Origin: Alcanivorax sp. S71-1-4 | GTDB lineage: Bacteria > Pseudomonadota > Gammaproteobacteria > Pseudomonadales > Alcanivoracaceae | Direction of reading: 5' to 3' | NCBI RefSeq assembly: GCF_009846755.1 | Contig: NZ_AQOR01000035.1 | Span: 1-39,734 of the forward strand | Length of the DNA: 39,734 nt | Shown here: positions 1-7,511 of the stretch, piece by piece | How the letters are laid out: every line of letters starts with the position of its first letter | How positions within the stretch are numbered: the first letter of the stretch is position 1 | The notes under the pieces: model-generated | Databases searched by the model: none | Told to the model about the DNA's origin: nothing | Seen by the model: only the letters and a program-made list of their open reading frames with translations | Program-made: the position numbers and the translations under genes

Positions 1-28
1 CGTGGGGACAGATGGTATCTACCCCACG
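1..28 (-). terminator. Hairpin just past the hybrid kinase stop
   Basis: CGTGGGG (1-7) pairs with CCCCACG (22-28), and AGAT (10-13) with ATCT (17-20) extends the stem inward. It begins 5 bp beyond the stop codon of the minus-strand kinase gene. The window edge removes the bases that would hold a U-tract, so calling it an intrinsic terminator is inference. Confidence 0.5.
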
Positions 29-32
29 AGTG

Positions 33-2450
33 CTAATTTAGCACCGCACGTAATCCGCGATCGAGTTTTTCGGCTGTAATCGGTTTGGCAATGTGGCTGA
101 TCATACCGGCCTCGTGACAGGCGCGGATCTTGTCCGGCACGGCGTGCGCGGTCAGCGCCACGATCGGTGTTTGCGGCAGCCGGCCATCCTGCTGTAGCTG
201 GATGATCTGCCGGGCGGTGGCAAAGCCGTCCATGTCGGGCATCTCGCAATCCATCAGTATCAGGTCGAAATCGTGGTCGCCGCCGAGCAGCACCGCAATG
301 GCTTCCATGCCGCTTTCTGCCACATCCACGTCATGGCCGAGTTTACGGCACAGTCCTTCGGCGACCATCAGATTGATATGGTTGTCGTCGACAATCAGCA
401 GGCGCGCGCGGGGCATGGGCTGCTCCGGTACGCGCGGCATCGGACGTTCGCTCAACTGGTGCGCGCCGGGCAACGGCATGCGGAACCAGAAACAGGAGCC
501 TTTGCCTTGTTGGCTGCGGACCCCGATCTCGCCCCCCATCATTTCCACCAGTTGCCGCGAAATCGCCAGGCCCAGGCCGGTGCCGCCGTAGCGGCGGCTG
601 GTGGAATTGTCGAGCTGGTGAAAATGCTCGAACAGTTGCGGCAGCTTGTGTTCCGGAATGCCGATGCCGGTGTCTTCCACCTCGAACTGCACATAGTCCG
701 CATTGCTGCCTTCGCGGCGCACACGCACCTGGATGTGGCCATTCTCGGTGAATTTCACCGCGTTGCTGACCAGATTGACCAGCACCTGCCGCAAGCGCAT
801 CGGGTCCCCGCGTACTTCCTCGATGCCGGCAAGGTCTATCTGCTGTACGAGTGTGTTGCCGCACAGGGTGGCACGATGACGGAACAGCGCCGTGCACTCC
901 TCCACCAGTCGTGGCAGGGCGAAAGCGGTTTCCTCCAGCGGCATCTTGCCGGCCTCGATGCGCGCATAGTCGAGCACATCGTTGATCAGTTGCAGCAGGC
1001 TGTTGCCGGACTGCTCGATCACGTGCAGGTGCTGTTGCTGGGCGTCGCTGAGACCGCTGTCGCGCAGCAGGTCCAGCGTGCCGATGATGCCGTTCAGCGG
1101 CGTGCGGATCTCGTGGCTCATCACCGCCAGGAACTCACTGCGCGCACTGAGTGCCTCGTTGAGCTCACGCGTGCGCTCGCGCACGCGCTGCTCCAGCACT
1201 TCGTTGGCCTCGCGCTGGATACGTTCGTTTTCTTCTTTCAATGTGGTCATGCGATTGGCGAGGGCAAACGACAGCATCAGGGCTTCCAGCGTGGCGCCGA
1301 GCTGCATCGCCTGTTCCAGCAGCCAGCTTCCCGGCAGTACCTGGAATACCTTGAGCACATACAGCGATGTGCCGATCGCCAGTGTCATGAACGCCAGCAG
1401 GAAATAGCGTGCCGAGCGATAGCCGCGCCGGGCCTGGCTGCCGGCGATCAGCATGATGATGATGACCCAGGGCAGCACCAGTGCGGTGGACGCCTGAATC
1501 CAGAAGCCGAAGTGCACCAGTGCCAGCGGCGCCATGCAGGCAATGGCCAGTGCGCTGAACAGCAGCACCCGGTCGAGCTGCGGGCGATAGCGCGACAGTT
1601 GCAGGAAGCTGCGGGCGAACAGGATCGAAAAGGCGACCGAGAGCAGGTTCAGCACCGGCAGGCTGTGATGATTCCACCAGGGCGCCTGGGGCCACAGCCA
1701 TTGGTAGGCGAGCCCGTCGCGGGCAAAGAGATTCAGGCCCAGGGTGCCGAGGTAGAGCACGTACAGCAGAAAACTGCGGTCGCGCATGGAGACGAAAATC
1801 AGCAGGTTGAACAGGCACATGATCAGCATGGCGCCGTAGTAAAACCCGTAGCGCAGCTGGTGGCGGCTGTCCCGTTGCTGGAATGCCAGCGGGGTCATGA
1901 CGGCCACCGGCATCTCGATCACATTGCGGCCCTGGGCCCGCAGCAGCACCAGATTCTGGCCTGGCGACAATGTCAGCGGAAATACCAGTGCCCGGTGCGG
2001 TACTGGCCGGCTGTCGAACGGGACGCGATCACCGATCAGGTAGTGGGCGCGCAGTGAGCCTTCCGGTGACAGCTGATAGAGATCAAGGTAATCCAGGTGA
2101 GGGCGGCTGGCCTGCAGCAGCCAGTCCTCCTGGTCAGAGAGATTGTCCAGGCGCAGCAGGAACCATTGCGGACCTTCACGGAAACCGAGCGTCGGATAGT
2201 GGATGTCCAGTTGCTCGCCATCACCCTGAAGCAACCGGGTGAGTGCCTGTTCCGGTGTCAGTGCACCTTGCGGATCGTCGAGCCAGCGCAGGGCGAGAGT
2301 GCTGTAGTAACTGCGGGCATCGCTCAGTGTCTGCGACGGCAGCGCGCTGTGGCCGTGGGCCGGGACATGACAACCCAGCAGGCATAGCCAGATCAGCAGC
2401 CCGAAGCAGGCTGGCAAGCGATAGCCGGTAGGCATGCGATAGCGGTCCAT
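33..2450 (-). CDS. 7TMR-DISM hybrid sensor histidine kinase/response regulator
   Basis: An 805-residue membrane hybrid kinase. Domains in order: an N-terminal hydrophobic segment (about 12-30) ending in LLGC (24-27), which is either a signal peptide or a lipobox; a periplasmic beta-rich 7TMR-DISM extracellular region (about 40-195); several membrane helices (about 200-398); a coiled coil (about 400-435); HisKA with MSHEIRTPL, phosphoacceptor His446; a HATPase domain with N-box near 563, DTGIGIP (593-599) and GGTGLGL (622-628); and a C-terminal receiver with acidic Asp688/689, phosphoacceptor Asp734 and Lys789. There is no HPt domain, so a separate phosphotransfer partner is likely. The start at 2450 is chosen for the GGGACAGGGA-type ribosome site just upstream and the membrane sequence that follows; longer starts would run into the neighbouring gene. 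The signal sensed is unknown; DISM domains are proposed to bind carbohydrate-like ligands. It stands alone and is divergent from an outer-membrane protein gene. Confidence 0.9.
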   Translation of the reverse strand: MDRYRMPTGYRLPACFGLLIWLCLLGCHVPAHGHSALPSQTLSDARSYYSTLALRWLDDPQGALTPEQALTRLLQGDGEQLDIHYPTLGFREGPQWFLLRLDNLSDQEDWLLQASRPHLDYLDLYQLSPEGSLRAHYLIGDRVPFDSRPVPHRALVFPLTLSPGQNLVLLRAQGRNVIEMPVAVMTPLAFQQRDSRHQLRYGFYYGAMLIMCLFNLLIFVSMRDRSFLLYVLYLGTLGLNLFARDGLAYQWLWPQAPWWNHHSLPVLNLLSVAFSILFARSFLQLSRYRPQLDRVLLFSALAIACMAPLALVHFGFWIQASTALVLPWVIIIMLIAGSQARRGYRSARYFLLAFMTLAIGTSLYVLKVFQVLPGSWLLEQAMQLGATLEALMLSFALANRMTTLKEENERIQREANEVLEQRVRERTRELNEALSARSEFLAVMSHEIRTPLNGIIGTLDLLRDSGLSDAQQQHLHVIEQSGNSLLQLINDVLDYARIEAGKMPLEETAFALPRLVEECTALFRHRATLCGNTLVQQIDLAGIEEVRGDPMRLRQVLVNLVSNAVKFTENGHIQVRVRREGSNADYVQFEVEDTGIGIPEHKLPQLFEHFHQLDNSTSRRYGGTGLGLAISRQLVEMMGGEIGVRSQQGKGSCFWFRMPLPGAHQLSERPMPRVPEQPMPRARLLIVDDNHINLMVAEGLCRKLGHDVDVAESGMEAIAVLLGGDHDFDLILMDCEMPDMDGFATARQIIQLQQDGRLPQTPIVALTAHAVPDKIRACHEAGMISHIAKPITAEKLDRGLRAVLN

Positions 2451-2542
2451 TCCCTGTCCCTGAATGGCGTGATAGTAGCCGGTCCCCTGGCCCGACCCAA
2501 CCGCGTACGTCGGATGCAGCGGAACGCGCGTGTTGTTCCGCT

Positions 2543-2573
2543 GTTTTACACTGTTTTGCGCAAACAGTGTTAA
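2543..2573 (-). promoter_or_regulatory. Kinase promoter with a perfect dyad in its spacer
   Basis: On the minus strand, TTAACA (2573-2568) lies 19 bp from TAAAAC (2548-2543), which fits a sigma-70 promoter for the hybrid kinase. Between and overlapping them is a perfect 9-bp inverted repeat, ACACTGTTT (2548-2556) and AAACAGTGT (2562-2570), with centre TGCGC. A dimeric repressor bound here would occlude the polymerase. A second inverted repeat, GCGGAAC (2519-2525) / GTTCCGC (2535-2541), sits at the predicted transcript start. The cognate regulator is not identified. Confidence 0.5.
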
Positions 2574-2676
2574 TTCCGCGACGTAGTCACAGGGCTGACA
2601 TCTGGTCCAAAAAAGTCTGAACCGATGCCGTAGGATGGCTCTCGAAAGCGATGTCACTACCGAGCAGGAGGAGCAC

Positions 2677-3231
2677 ATGAAGAAAGGAAATTCTGTCAAG
2701 CTTTTACTGGCGGCCATTGCCCTGGGCGGCAGCAGCGCGGCCATGGCGGCGGGTCCGTACATCGGCCTGAACTACACCCAGTTCCAGTTTGAAAGCGATG
2801 ACACCGACGAGAAGCTCAAGCCTGATGGCGTGACGCTGCGTGCCGGTATCGAATTCAACGACTTCATCGGGCTGGAAGCCCGGGGCGCCACCGGCGTGAG
2901 CTCTGACAAGCGCAGCACGGCGCTGGGTGATGCCGAATTCGATCTGGACCGCCTGTATGGGGGCTACGTGAAACTCTCCGTGCCCGTGGGCGACATGGTG
3001 CGACCGTACATTGTGGGTGGTTACACCGAAGCCAAGGGCGAGGCGAAATTCACCACCGGGCTGGGGTCGATCGAGCGTGAGTCGGATACCGTCAATGACG
3101 AGTCTTACGGTGCCGGTGTGGATTTCAATCTCACCGAAACGTTCGGCATGAACGTGGAGTACATGCGCTATCTGGACAAGGACGACTATGAACTGAACGG
3201 CATCAGCGTGGGCTTCCGCTCCGCGTTCTGA
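2677..3231 (+). CDS. Small outer-membrane beta-barrel protein (OmpA/OmpW-like fold)
   Basis: A 184-residue exported protein. The N terminus has a Sec signal peptide (positively charged MKK, then LLLAAIALGG, cleavage near AMA|A at about 24-25). The rest shows alternating aromatic and hydrophobic beta-strand patterns typical of an 8-stranded barrel (outer membrane beta-barrel family), and the last residue is phenylalanine in GFRSAF, the usual C-terminal BAM recognition signal. The start at 2677 has the strong ribosome site AGGAGGAG 4-5 bases upstream; an earlier in-frame ATG at 2635 would add residues before the signal peptide. There is no OmpA peptidoglycan-binding domain, so it is probably a small pore, stress-related or adhesion barrel rather than an anchoring porin; the exact function is not recognised. 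Confidence 0.85.
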   Translation: MKKGNSVKLLLAAIALGGSSAAMAAGPYIGLNYTQFQFESDDTDEKLKPDGVTLRAGIEFNDFIGLEARGATGVSSDKRSTALGDAEFDLDRLYGGYVKLSVPVGDMVRPYIVGGYTEAKGEAKFTTGLGSIERESDTVNDESYGAGVDFNLTETFGMNVEYMRYLDKDDYELNGISVGFRSAF

Positions 3232-3298
3232 TCTGCGCAGCACCCCGTCCGGGACGGCAGGGGTCGGTCACAGGGAGGTGGCCGGCTCATGGAAGAGC

Positions 3299-3323
3299 AA
3301 ACGGGCCGCGATGCGGCCCGTTT
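3299..3323. terminator. Bidirectional hairpin between convergent genes
   Basis: A perfect 11-bp stem, AAACGGGCCGC (3299-3309) and GCGGCCCGTTT (3313-3323), with a 3-base loop. It lies between the plus-strand outer-membrane protein and the minus-strand ABC1-kinase gene and is placed to end both transcripts. U-rich tracts are short on both sides. Confidence 0.75.
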
Positions 3324-3354
3324 ATATTTCGGCAGTTACACAGCGCGGGAAGGG

Positions 3355-4692
3355 TCAGGCATTCGCCTGGCTGGCCTCGAACAACCGTTCGACGTTGGGC
3401 CGGAAGGCGGCCACCACGCCGAGATTCACCATGGTCCAGTAATGCCCGCCGAGCACGCGGTTGACCAGCAGGGTACGGGCCGACGGCTGAAAGGACTCCA
3501 GATAACGCCATGGCGTATCGCGGGTCTGTTTGGCCAGTCGCAGGTGCAGGCGTGAATTGGCAAAATCGAATGGCTCGGCGCCGAAGGGTGGCAACAGCAG
3601 GTCGACCCAGCGTGCATAGAACTCGTGACTGATGTCCGGCCCCTGTGTCTTGCGAATACCAAGGCGGTACAGGACCTGTTCCAGTTGCGGGATGTCATCC
3701 TCATAAGCCGCCTGGGTCAGATCGCGGAACGCGGCGATGTCCTCCTCCTCCATGCGCTTGATGGCGCCGAAGTCATACATCACGATGCTGCCGTCCGGGC
3801 GGTAGGCAAAGTTGCCGGGGTGTGGATCACAGTGCACCGCGCGCAGCACGAACATCTGCCGCCCGATGGCATCAAAGATACGTTCGCCAAGCAGGTTGCG
3901 CAGGGGCTGGTCGTAGGCGTCGCTGGTGCGCACCGTGTCGAGGTCATCGCCGGGCTCGAAGGTCAGCGTCAGCACCCGGTCGCTACTGTGGCTGTCGATC
4001 ACATCGGGAATGACCAGCCAGGGTTCATCAGCGTGGAAGGCGCGGAATTGCCGCAGGTTGTCCGCTTCCTGGCGGTAGTCCAGTTCTTCTTCCAGTTGAT
4101 CGCGAATCTCGCGAAAGATCGCGTCGAGGGTGGCCTCTTCCACTTTCAGCAGACCGCCGAGCTTGAGAATGCGGCGCAGGTGGCGCATGTCGGAATCAAT
4201 CGATTCCTTGACGGCGGGATACTGGACTTTCACTACCACATCACGGCCATCCTGCAGGCGCGCGCGGTGCACCTGCCCGATGGAGGCGGCGGCAAACGGC
4301 TGTTCGGAGAATTCGGCAAACAGCGTCGCCGGCTCATCACCGAGCTCGCGCTTGATCTGGCGGCGGATCACGGAGAAGGGCATCGGTGCGGAGGCTTTCT
4401 GCAGCACCGACAGGGCGTCGGCGATTTCCGGCGGCAGCAGGTCCTGCATCTGCGAGGCGATCTGGCCGACCTTCATGACCGCGCCTTTCATTTCGCCCAG
4501 CGTGCTGGCCACTTCCCGGCCGATGTGGCGCATCAGTTTTTCACGGTCTTTCTGCCGGGCTTCGTCGGACTGGAACAGGCGCTTCACGGAGTGGCCGGCC
4601 ACTCGCGATGCGATCGACGTGGTCATCCCGGTCAGCCGCAGCAGGCGGCCCGCCTGGGTGGTGGTGCGGAAGGAGGGCTTGTCTCTGGCCAC
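3355..4692 (-). CDS. ABC1/UbiB-family atypical protein kinase-like protein
   Basis: A soluble 445-residue member of the AarF/ABC1/UbiB family. Signature elements in order: the KxGQ motif (MKVGQ, K74-Q77), the Ala-rich nucleotide loop AAASIGQ (134-140) that replaces the usual Gly-rich loop, the VVVKVQYP lysine (about 155), HCDPHPGN (286-293) as catalytic-type loop, and DFG (306-308) for metal binding. Family members support ubiquinone synthesis or lipid homeostasis; this one lacks the C-terminal membrane helices of true UbiB and is not next to other ubi genes, so it is likely a paralogue of unknown substrate. The GTG start at 4692 is chosen because GGAG lies 7 bases upstream; a GTG at 4746 would add 18 residues but has no ribosome site. 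Confidence 0.85.
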   Translation of the reverse strand: MARDKPSFRTTTQAGRLLRLTGMTTSIASRVAGHSVKRLFQSDEARQKDREKLMRHIGREVASTLGEMKGAVMKVGQIASQMQDLLPPEIADALSVLQKASAPMPFSVIRRQIKRELGDEPATLFAEFSEQPFAAASIGQVHRARLQDGRDVVVKVQYPAVKESIDSDMRHLRRILKLGGLLKVEEATLDAIFREIRDQLEEELDYRQEADNLRQFRAFHADEPWLVIPDVIDSHSSDRVLTLTFEPGDDLDTVRTSDAYDQPLRNLLGERIFDAIGRQMFVLRAVHCDPHPGNFAYRPDGSIVMYDFGAIKRMEEEDIAAFRDLTQAAYEDDIPQLEQVLYRLGIRKTQGPDISHEFYARWVDLLLPPFGAEPFDFANSRLHLRLAKQTRDTPWRYLESFQPSARTLLVNRVLGGHYWTMVNLGVVAAFRPNVERLFEASQANA

Positions 4693-4866
4693 GTTGAGGC
4701 TCCGTTGTTGTTCTGCGTTGTTCTGCGCTGTCGTCCCTGCCGGCACGGTAAGGCACGCGAGGGTCAGTTCAATAAAGCAATCTGCGACCTGCGACGCAGG
4801 GTGTCAACGGCTTGCCGGGTCAAAAGGCCTGGTGGTCGGTGGCGTCGGGGGGAAGTGGCGTCAGGG

Positions 4867-4897
4867 AAAAACAGAACGGGGGCCGACAGGCCCCCGT
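4867..4897 (-). terminator. Intrinsic terminator of the phasin gene
   Basis: ACGGGGGCC (4876-4884) and GGCCCCCGT (4889-4897) form a perfect 9-bp stem with a 4-base loop. Read on the minus strand it is followed by TTCTGTTTTT. It lies 27 bp past the phasin stop codon. Confidence 0.85.
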
Positions 4898-4923
4898 GGG
4901 TGGTGCAGTGCTTCGCGCTGATA

Positions 4924-5352
4924 TCAGGCGCGTTGTTCGCCGGCGCTGACCAGGTCGTTGAACAGCTTCTGGCTTTCTTCGCGGGCGGTCAGGACTGCGC
5001 CGATGCTGGCCAGCAGGTATTCGCTGGTGGCTTCGGCTTTCTCGCCACGCTCTTTGCGGCCGGTCTCCAGAAAGCGCTGGTACAGCTCTTTGCGCTTCTC
5101 GGGGGCGGACTCCACCAGTTCGCCAGCGGCTTTCAGCAGGCCGCGGCCGGCCAGCAGAGCCTTCGGTTTGCCAGCGGCGGCTTCGCCCAGCTCGGTGGCG
5201 CCGGCTTCGGCGTACTTGTCGAACAGTTCGCCAGAGGTGCCTTCCACTTTGGAATAGGCGCCCAGACCAGCCAGGTAGATCTTGCGGTTCACTTCTTTGG
5301 CGCGTGCCACGATGCTTTCTTGCTGTTCACGCAGGTTCTTCAGCTCGCCCAT
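4924..5352 (-). CDS. Phasin (polyhydroxyalkanoate granule-associated protein)
   Basis: A 142-residue protein of the PhaI/PhaF phasin family, which coats polyhydroxyalkanoate granules and controls their size and number. The family signature is at the N terminus: R-K-I-Y-L-A-G-L-G-A-Y-S followed by a FDKYAEAG-type segment. The rest is an Ala/Glu/Lys-rich amphipathic helix, as expected for granule binding. There is no C-terminal histone-like AAKP tail, so it resembles the short PhaI type rather than PhaF. ATG 5352 is preferred over GTG 5355; both share the upstream AGAAGGA ribosome site. No pha synthase gene is in view, so the link to granules is by family. It is divergent from the unknown gene at 5633. 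Confidence 0.85.
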   Translation of the reverse strand: MGELKNLREQQESIVARAKEVNRKIYLAGLGAYSKVEGTSGELFDKYAEAGATELGEAAAGKPKALLAGRGLLKAAGELVESAPEKRKELYQRFLETGRKERGEKAEATSEYLLASIGAVLTAREESQKLFNDLVSAGEQRA

Positions 5353-5632
5353 CACTCAATTCCTTCTCTGTGTCTGCGGTGGATGTTCCGTGCCTGACAG
5401 CGGCCTTGATGCAGGGCAATCGACTGTCATGCGGTGGGCGCAGAATAACGACCATGGAACCGGGGTGCCGCATGGCTGTCCGACAATCGCACAGTCTCGT
5501 GGGGCGGCAGACCGGTGGTGGTATCCGGGGGGCTGTGACTGGTGTCATGGGCTGGCGTACGATTGGTACACAGCGGCTTCACCCCCGCCCCATTAGACTG
5601 CGACACTGCGTAGCCGTATTTCTGGAGAGCGC

Positions 5633-6013
5633 ATGATCGAGAAGTTCATTGCCAAGGTGCCGGACCGCATATGGGAAGAAGGCCGGCCCGCGCGTTTGCG
5701 CATCTGGGAAGGAGAATACAACGTCGCATCCTGGGTCCGGGTCACCGGTGCCACAGGCGGGCTTGAACTGCTGATCACCTACAGCGACGAAGCCGGGGAG
5801 CATCGCGCCCGGGTGGACAGCGCAGAGATTCGCGCCGATGGCAGCGCGCTGTTGTCGGGCCTGGTGCGGCTGCGCTTCACCGGCAAGGTCGAGCAGGTGC
5901 AGGTGGTGCTGATGCTGGGGAACCCGCAGATGCGGTTTGTGGTGGAGGAGCTGTATGTGCAGCGCCGTGGCAGCACGCTCAGCCGCACCGACAAGCTGAT
6001 TTCCAATTATTGA
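5633..6013 (+). CDS. Hypothetical protein, predicted beta-rich, 126 residues
   Basis: I do not recognise this family. The ORF has a good ribosome site (GGAG, 5 bases before ATG). The protein has no signal peptide, membrane segment or cysteine. Its alternating hydrophobic pattern (ARLRIWEGEY, ASWVRVTGA, GLELLITY, VEQVQVVLMLG, RFVVEELYVQ) suggests an all-beta sandwich. The C terminus ends in a polar RTDKLISNY tail. It is divergent from the phasin across 280 bp and converges on the small gene at 6016 with only 2 bp between stop codons. A cytosolic role tied to the phasin locus is possible but rests only on position. Confidence 0.7.
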   Translation: MIEKFIAKVPDRIWEEGRPARLRIWEGEYNVASWVRVTGATGGLELLITYSDEAGEHRARVDSAEIRADGSALLSGLVRLRFTGKVEQVQVVLMLGNPQMRFVVEELYVQRRGSTLSRTDKLISNY

Positions 6014-6015
6014 TC

Positions 6016-6246
6016 TCAGGCCTCGCGCAGCAGCGGGTCAGCGCTGGCTGGCTGCGCATCGGCCGGTGCCGGGCAGTCCGGTGCCGGATGCATGGCCTGC
6101 AGGCGGATGCTGTTGGCATCGCCATTGCTGACCGGGGCGCTGAGCAGGGATTCCGGGTACTGGCTGAAATCCAGTCCGGTGAGCCGTTGCAACTGCGCCA
6201 ATGCCTGCTCCGGCGCTTTCTCTTCGATGTTGATGATCTTGCCCAT
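6016..6246 (-). CDS. Small hypothetical protein, 76 residues
   Basis: The first half is compact and helix-like (MGKIINIEEKAPEQ, then ALAQLQRLTGLDFSQYPESLL); the second half is Ala/Pro-rich and probably disordered. ATG 6246 is chosen because the conserved-looking N terminus starts there and a G-rich run lies just upstream; a longer form starting at 6318 would add 24 polar residues. An AT-rich stretch at about 6307-6341 may hold its promoter. It has no recognised domain, signal peptide or membrane segment. Coding is supported by reading-frame behaviour and the tight tail-to-tail fit with the neighbour (stop codons 2 bp apart), but the function is unknown. Confidence 0.6.
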   Translation of the reverse strand: MGKIINIEEKAPEQALAQLQRLTGLDFSQYPESLLSAPVSNGDANSIRLQAMHPAPDCPAPADAQPASADPLLREA

Positions 6247-6442
6247 AACCGCCCCCCGGCTGTCGTCAGGGGGAGTTATGCCAGAACCATGCCATCCTGT
6301 GAAATCCGATTTTCCCAAATAGAATCAATATGATATGTGGCGCTGCGCGGTGGGTGGCGGCGCCGCTGCCGGCGCCGTCTCCCCGGCCCGGCAGATAGTG
6401 ACAATTATTGTGACCTGCCGGTGACGCCAGCGGCCGGGCCGG

Positions 6443-7273
6443 TCAGTCGAGGAAGAAATCCGGCAGCAACTGTGACTCGGGCAATGACGGATCCACCTGA
6501 TAATGGCTGAGATCCTCGACGCCGTCCTCGCGCAGTACCTGTTCGTCGATAAAGAAGTTGCCGGTGCAGGCGGTGGCGTCCCGGGTCAGGATGGCGTGGG
6601 CGGCGTCGGCCATGATTTCTGGCTGGCGCGCCAGGCGGATGCTGGCGTCGCCGCCGATATGGTTCTGCACGGCAGCCGTATTGATCACGGTACGAGGCCA
6701 GAGCGCGTTGAACGCCACCTTGCCACGGTATTCCTCCGCCATGCCGTAGACGCACAGGCTCATCCCGTATTTGGCCATGGTGTAGGCACAGTGCCGCGCG
6801 AACCAGTGCGCGCTCAGTTTGATCGGCGGCGCCAGGTTCAGCACATGCGGGTTGCCGGCCTGTTTCAGATGCGGCAGGCAGCGCTGGGTGGCGAGGAAAG
6901 TGCCACGGGTGTTGATCTGGTGCATCAGGTCGAAGCGTTTCATGTCCGTGGCTTCGGTGGGCGTCAGCGACAGGGCGCTGGCATTGTTGACCAGGATGTC
7001 GATGCCGCCGAAGGTCTGCACGGCCAGGTCCACGGCCGCCTGGACCTGATCCTCGAAGCGGATGTCCCCCACGCACACCAACGCCTTGCCGCCTGCGGCC
7101 TCGATCTCTTCGGCCGCCGTGTAGAGCGTGCCGGGGAGTTTCGGGTGAGGTTCGGTGGTCTTGGCGAACAGCACGATATTGGCGCCGTCGCGTGCGGCGC
7201 GGACGCCGATGGTCTTGCCGATGCCGCGGCTGGCGCCGGTAATGAAGAGTGTCTTGCCGGCCAGATCTGTCAT
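6443..7273 (-). CDS. Short-chain dehydrogenase/reductase, HSDL2-like
   Basis: A 276-residue NAD(P)-dependent oxidoreductase. The Rossmann signature TGASRGIG is at 13-20, the NNAS motif at 96-99, and the catalytic YxxxK is Tyr164-Lys168 in CAYTMAKYGMS. The serine of the usual Ser-Tyr-Lys triad is not present where expected: the segment reads NLAPPIKL (146-153). HSDL2-type enzymes carry a similar NISPPL segment, so this is a subfamily trait pushed one step further (Ala for Ser). The sterol-carrier domain of animal HSDL2 is absent. Start at 7273: AGGAG lies 6 bases upstream. It is divergent from an AraC-type regulator across 238 bp, an arrangement that often means local control. The substrate is unknown; fatty-acyl or steroid-like carbonyls are plausible from the family. 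Confidence 0.88.
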   Translation of the reverse strand: MTDLAGKTLFITGASRGIGKTIGVRAARDGANIVLFAKTTEPHPKLPGTLYTAAEEIEAAGGKALVCVGDIRFEDQVQAAVDLAVQTFGGIDILVNNASALSLTPTEATDMKRFDLMHQINTRGTFLATQRCLPHLKQAGNPHVLNLAPPIKLSAHWFARHCAYTMAKYGMSLCVYGMAEEYRGKVAFNALWPRTVINTAAVQNHIGGDASIRLARQPEIMADAAHAILTRDATACTGNFFIDEQVLREDGVEDLSHYQVDPSLPESQLLPDFFLD

Positions 7274-7511
7274 GAGGGGCTCCTGTTGTGTGTCGTGGCG
7301 GCAGCCTCGCATGCGGCGTCTGGCCTGCCCATGACCGGAAAGTCCACGGTCGTGATTGGCTTTGCCGCCCGGCACGGGTATCTCCAGAGGCAATCCGCTA
7401 TCAGGTGATGGCTTGCGGAGCGGGGGACCGGACAGGTATCTTTCGGAAGTCGGTCATTTTGGGCCAGCGAAAAGCAGGCGGTACGCTGCCCGTGTTGAGG
7501 GATTGCAAGGC

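Noticed and set aside
273-2057. Long plus-strand open frame (about 594 codons) opposite the hybrid kinase
   Set aside because: It is the antisense of a clear kinase, is Gln/His/Ala-rich with no domain, and is a high-GC shadow frame.
3625-5397. Plus-strand open frame of about 590 codons opposite the ABC1-kinase and phasin genes
   Set aside because: It spans two real genes, their intergenic gap and a terminator; low-complexity composition; no ribosome site.
6359-6376. GGCGCCG/CGGCGCC hairpin as the terminator of the SDR gene
   Set aside because: A 7-bp GC stem with no T-tract on either strand; not enough to call.
7377-7441. Direct repeat GGTATCT (7377 and 7435) as an AraC operator
   Set aside because: Only 7 bases, 58 bp apart, with no matching second half-sites; likely chance.
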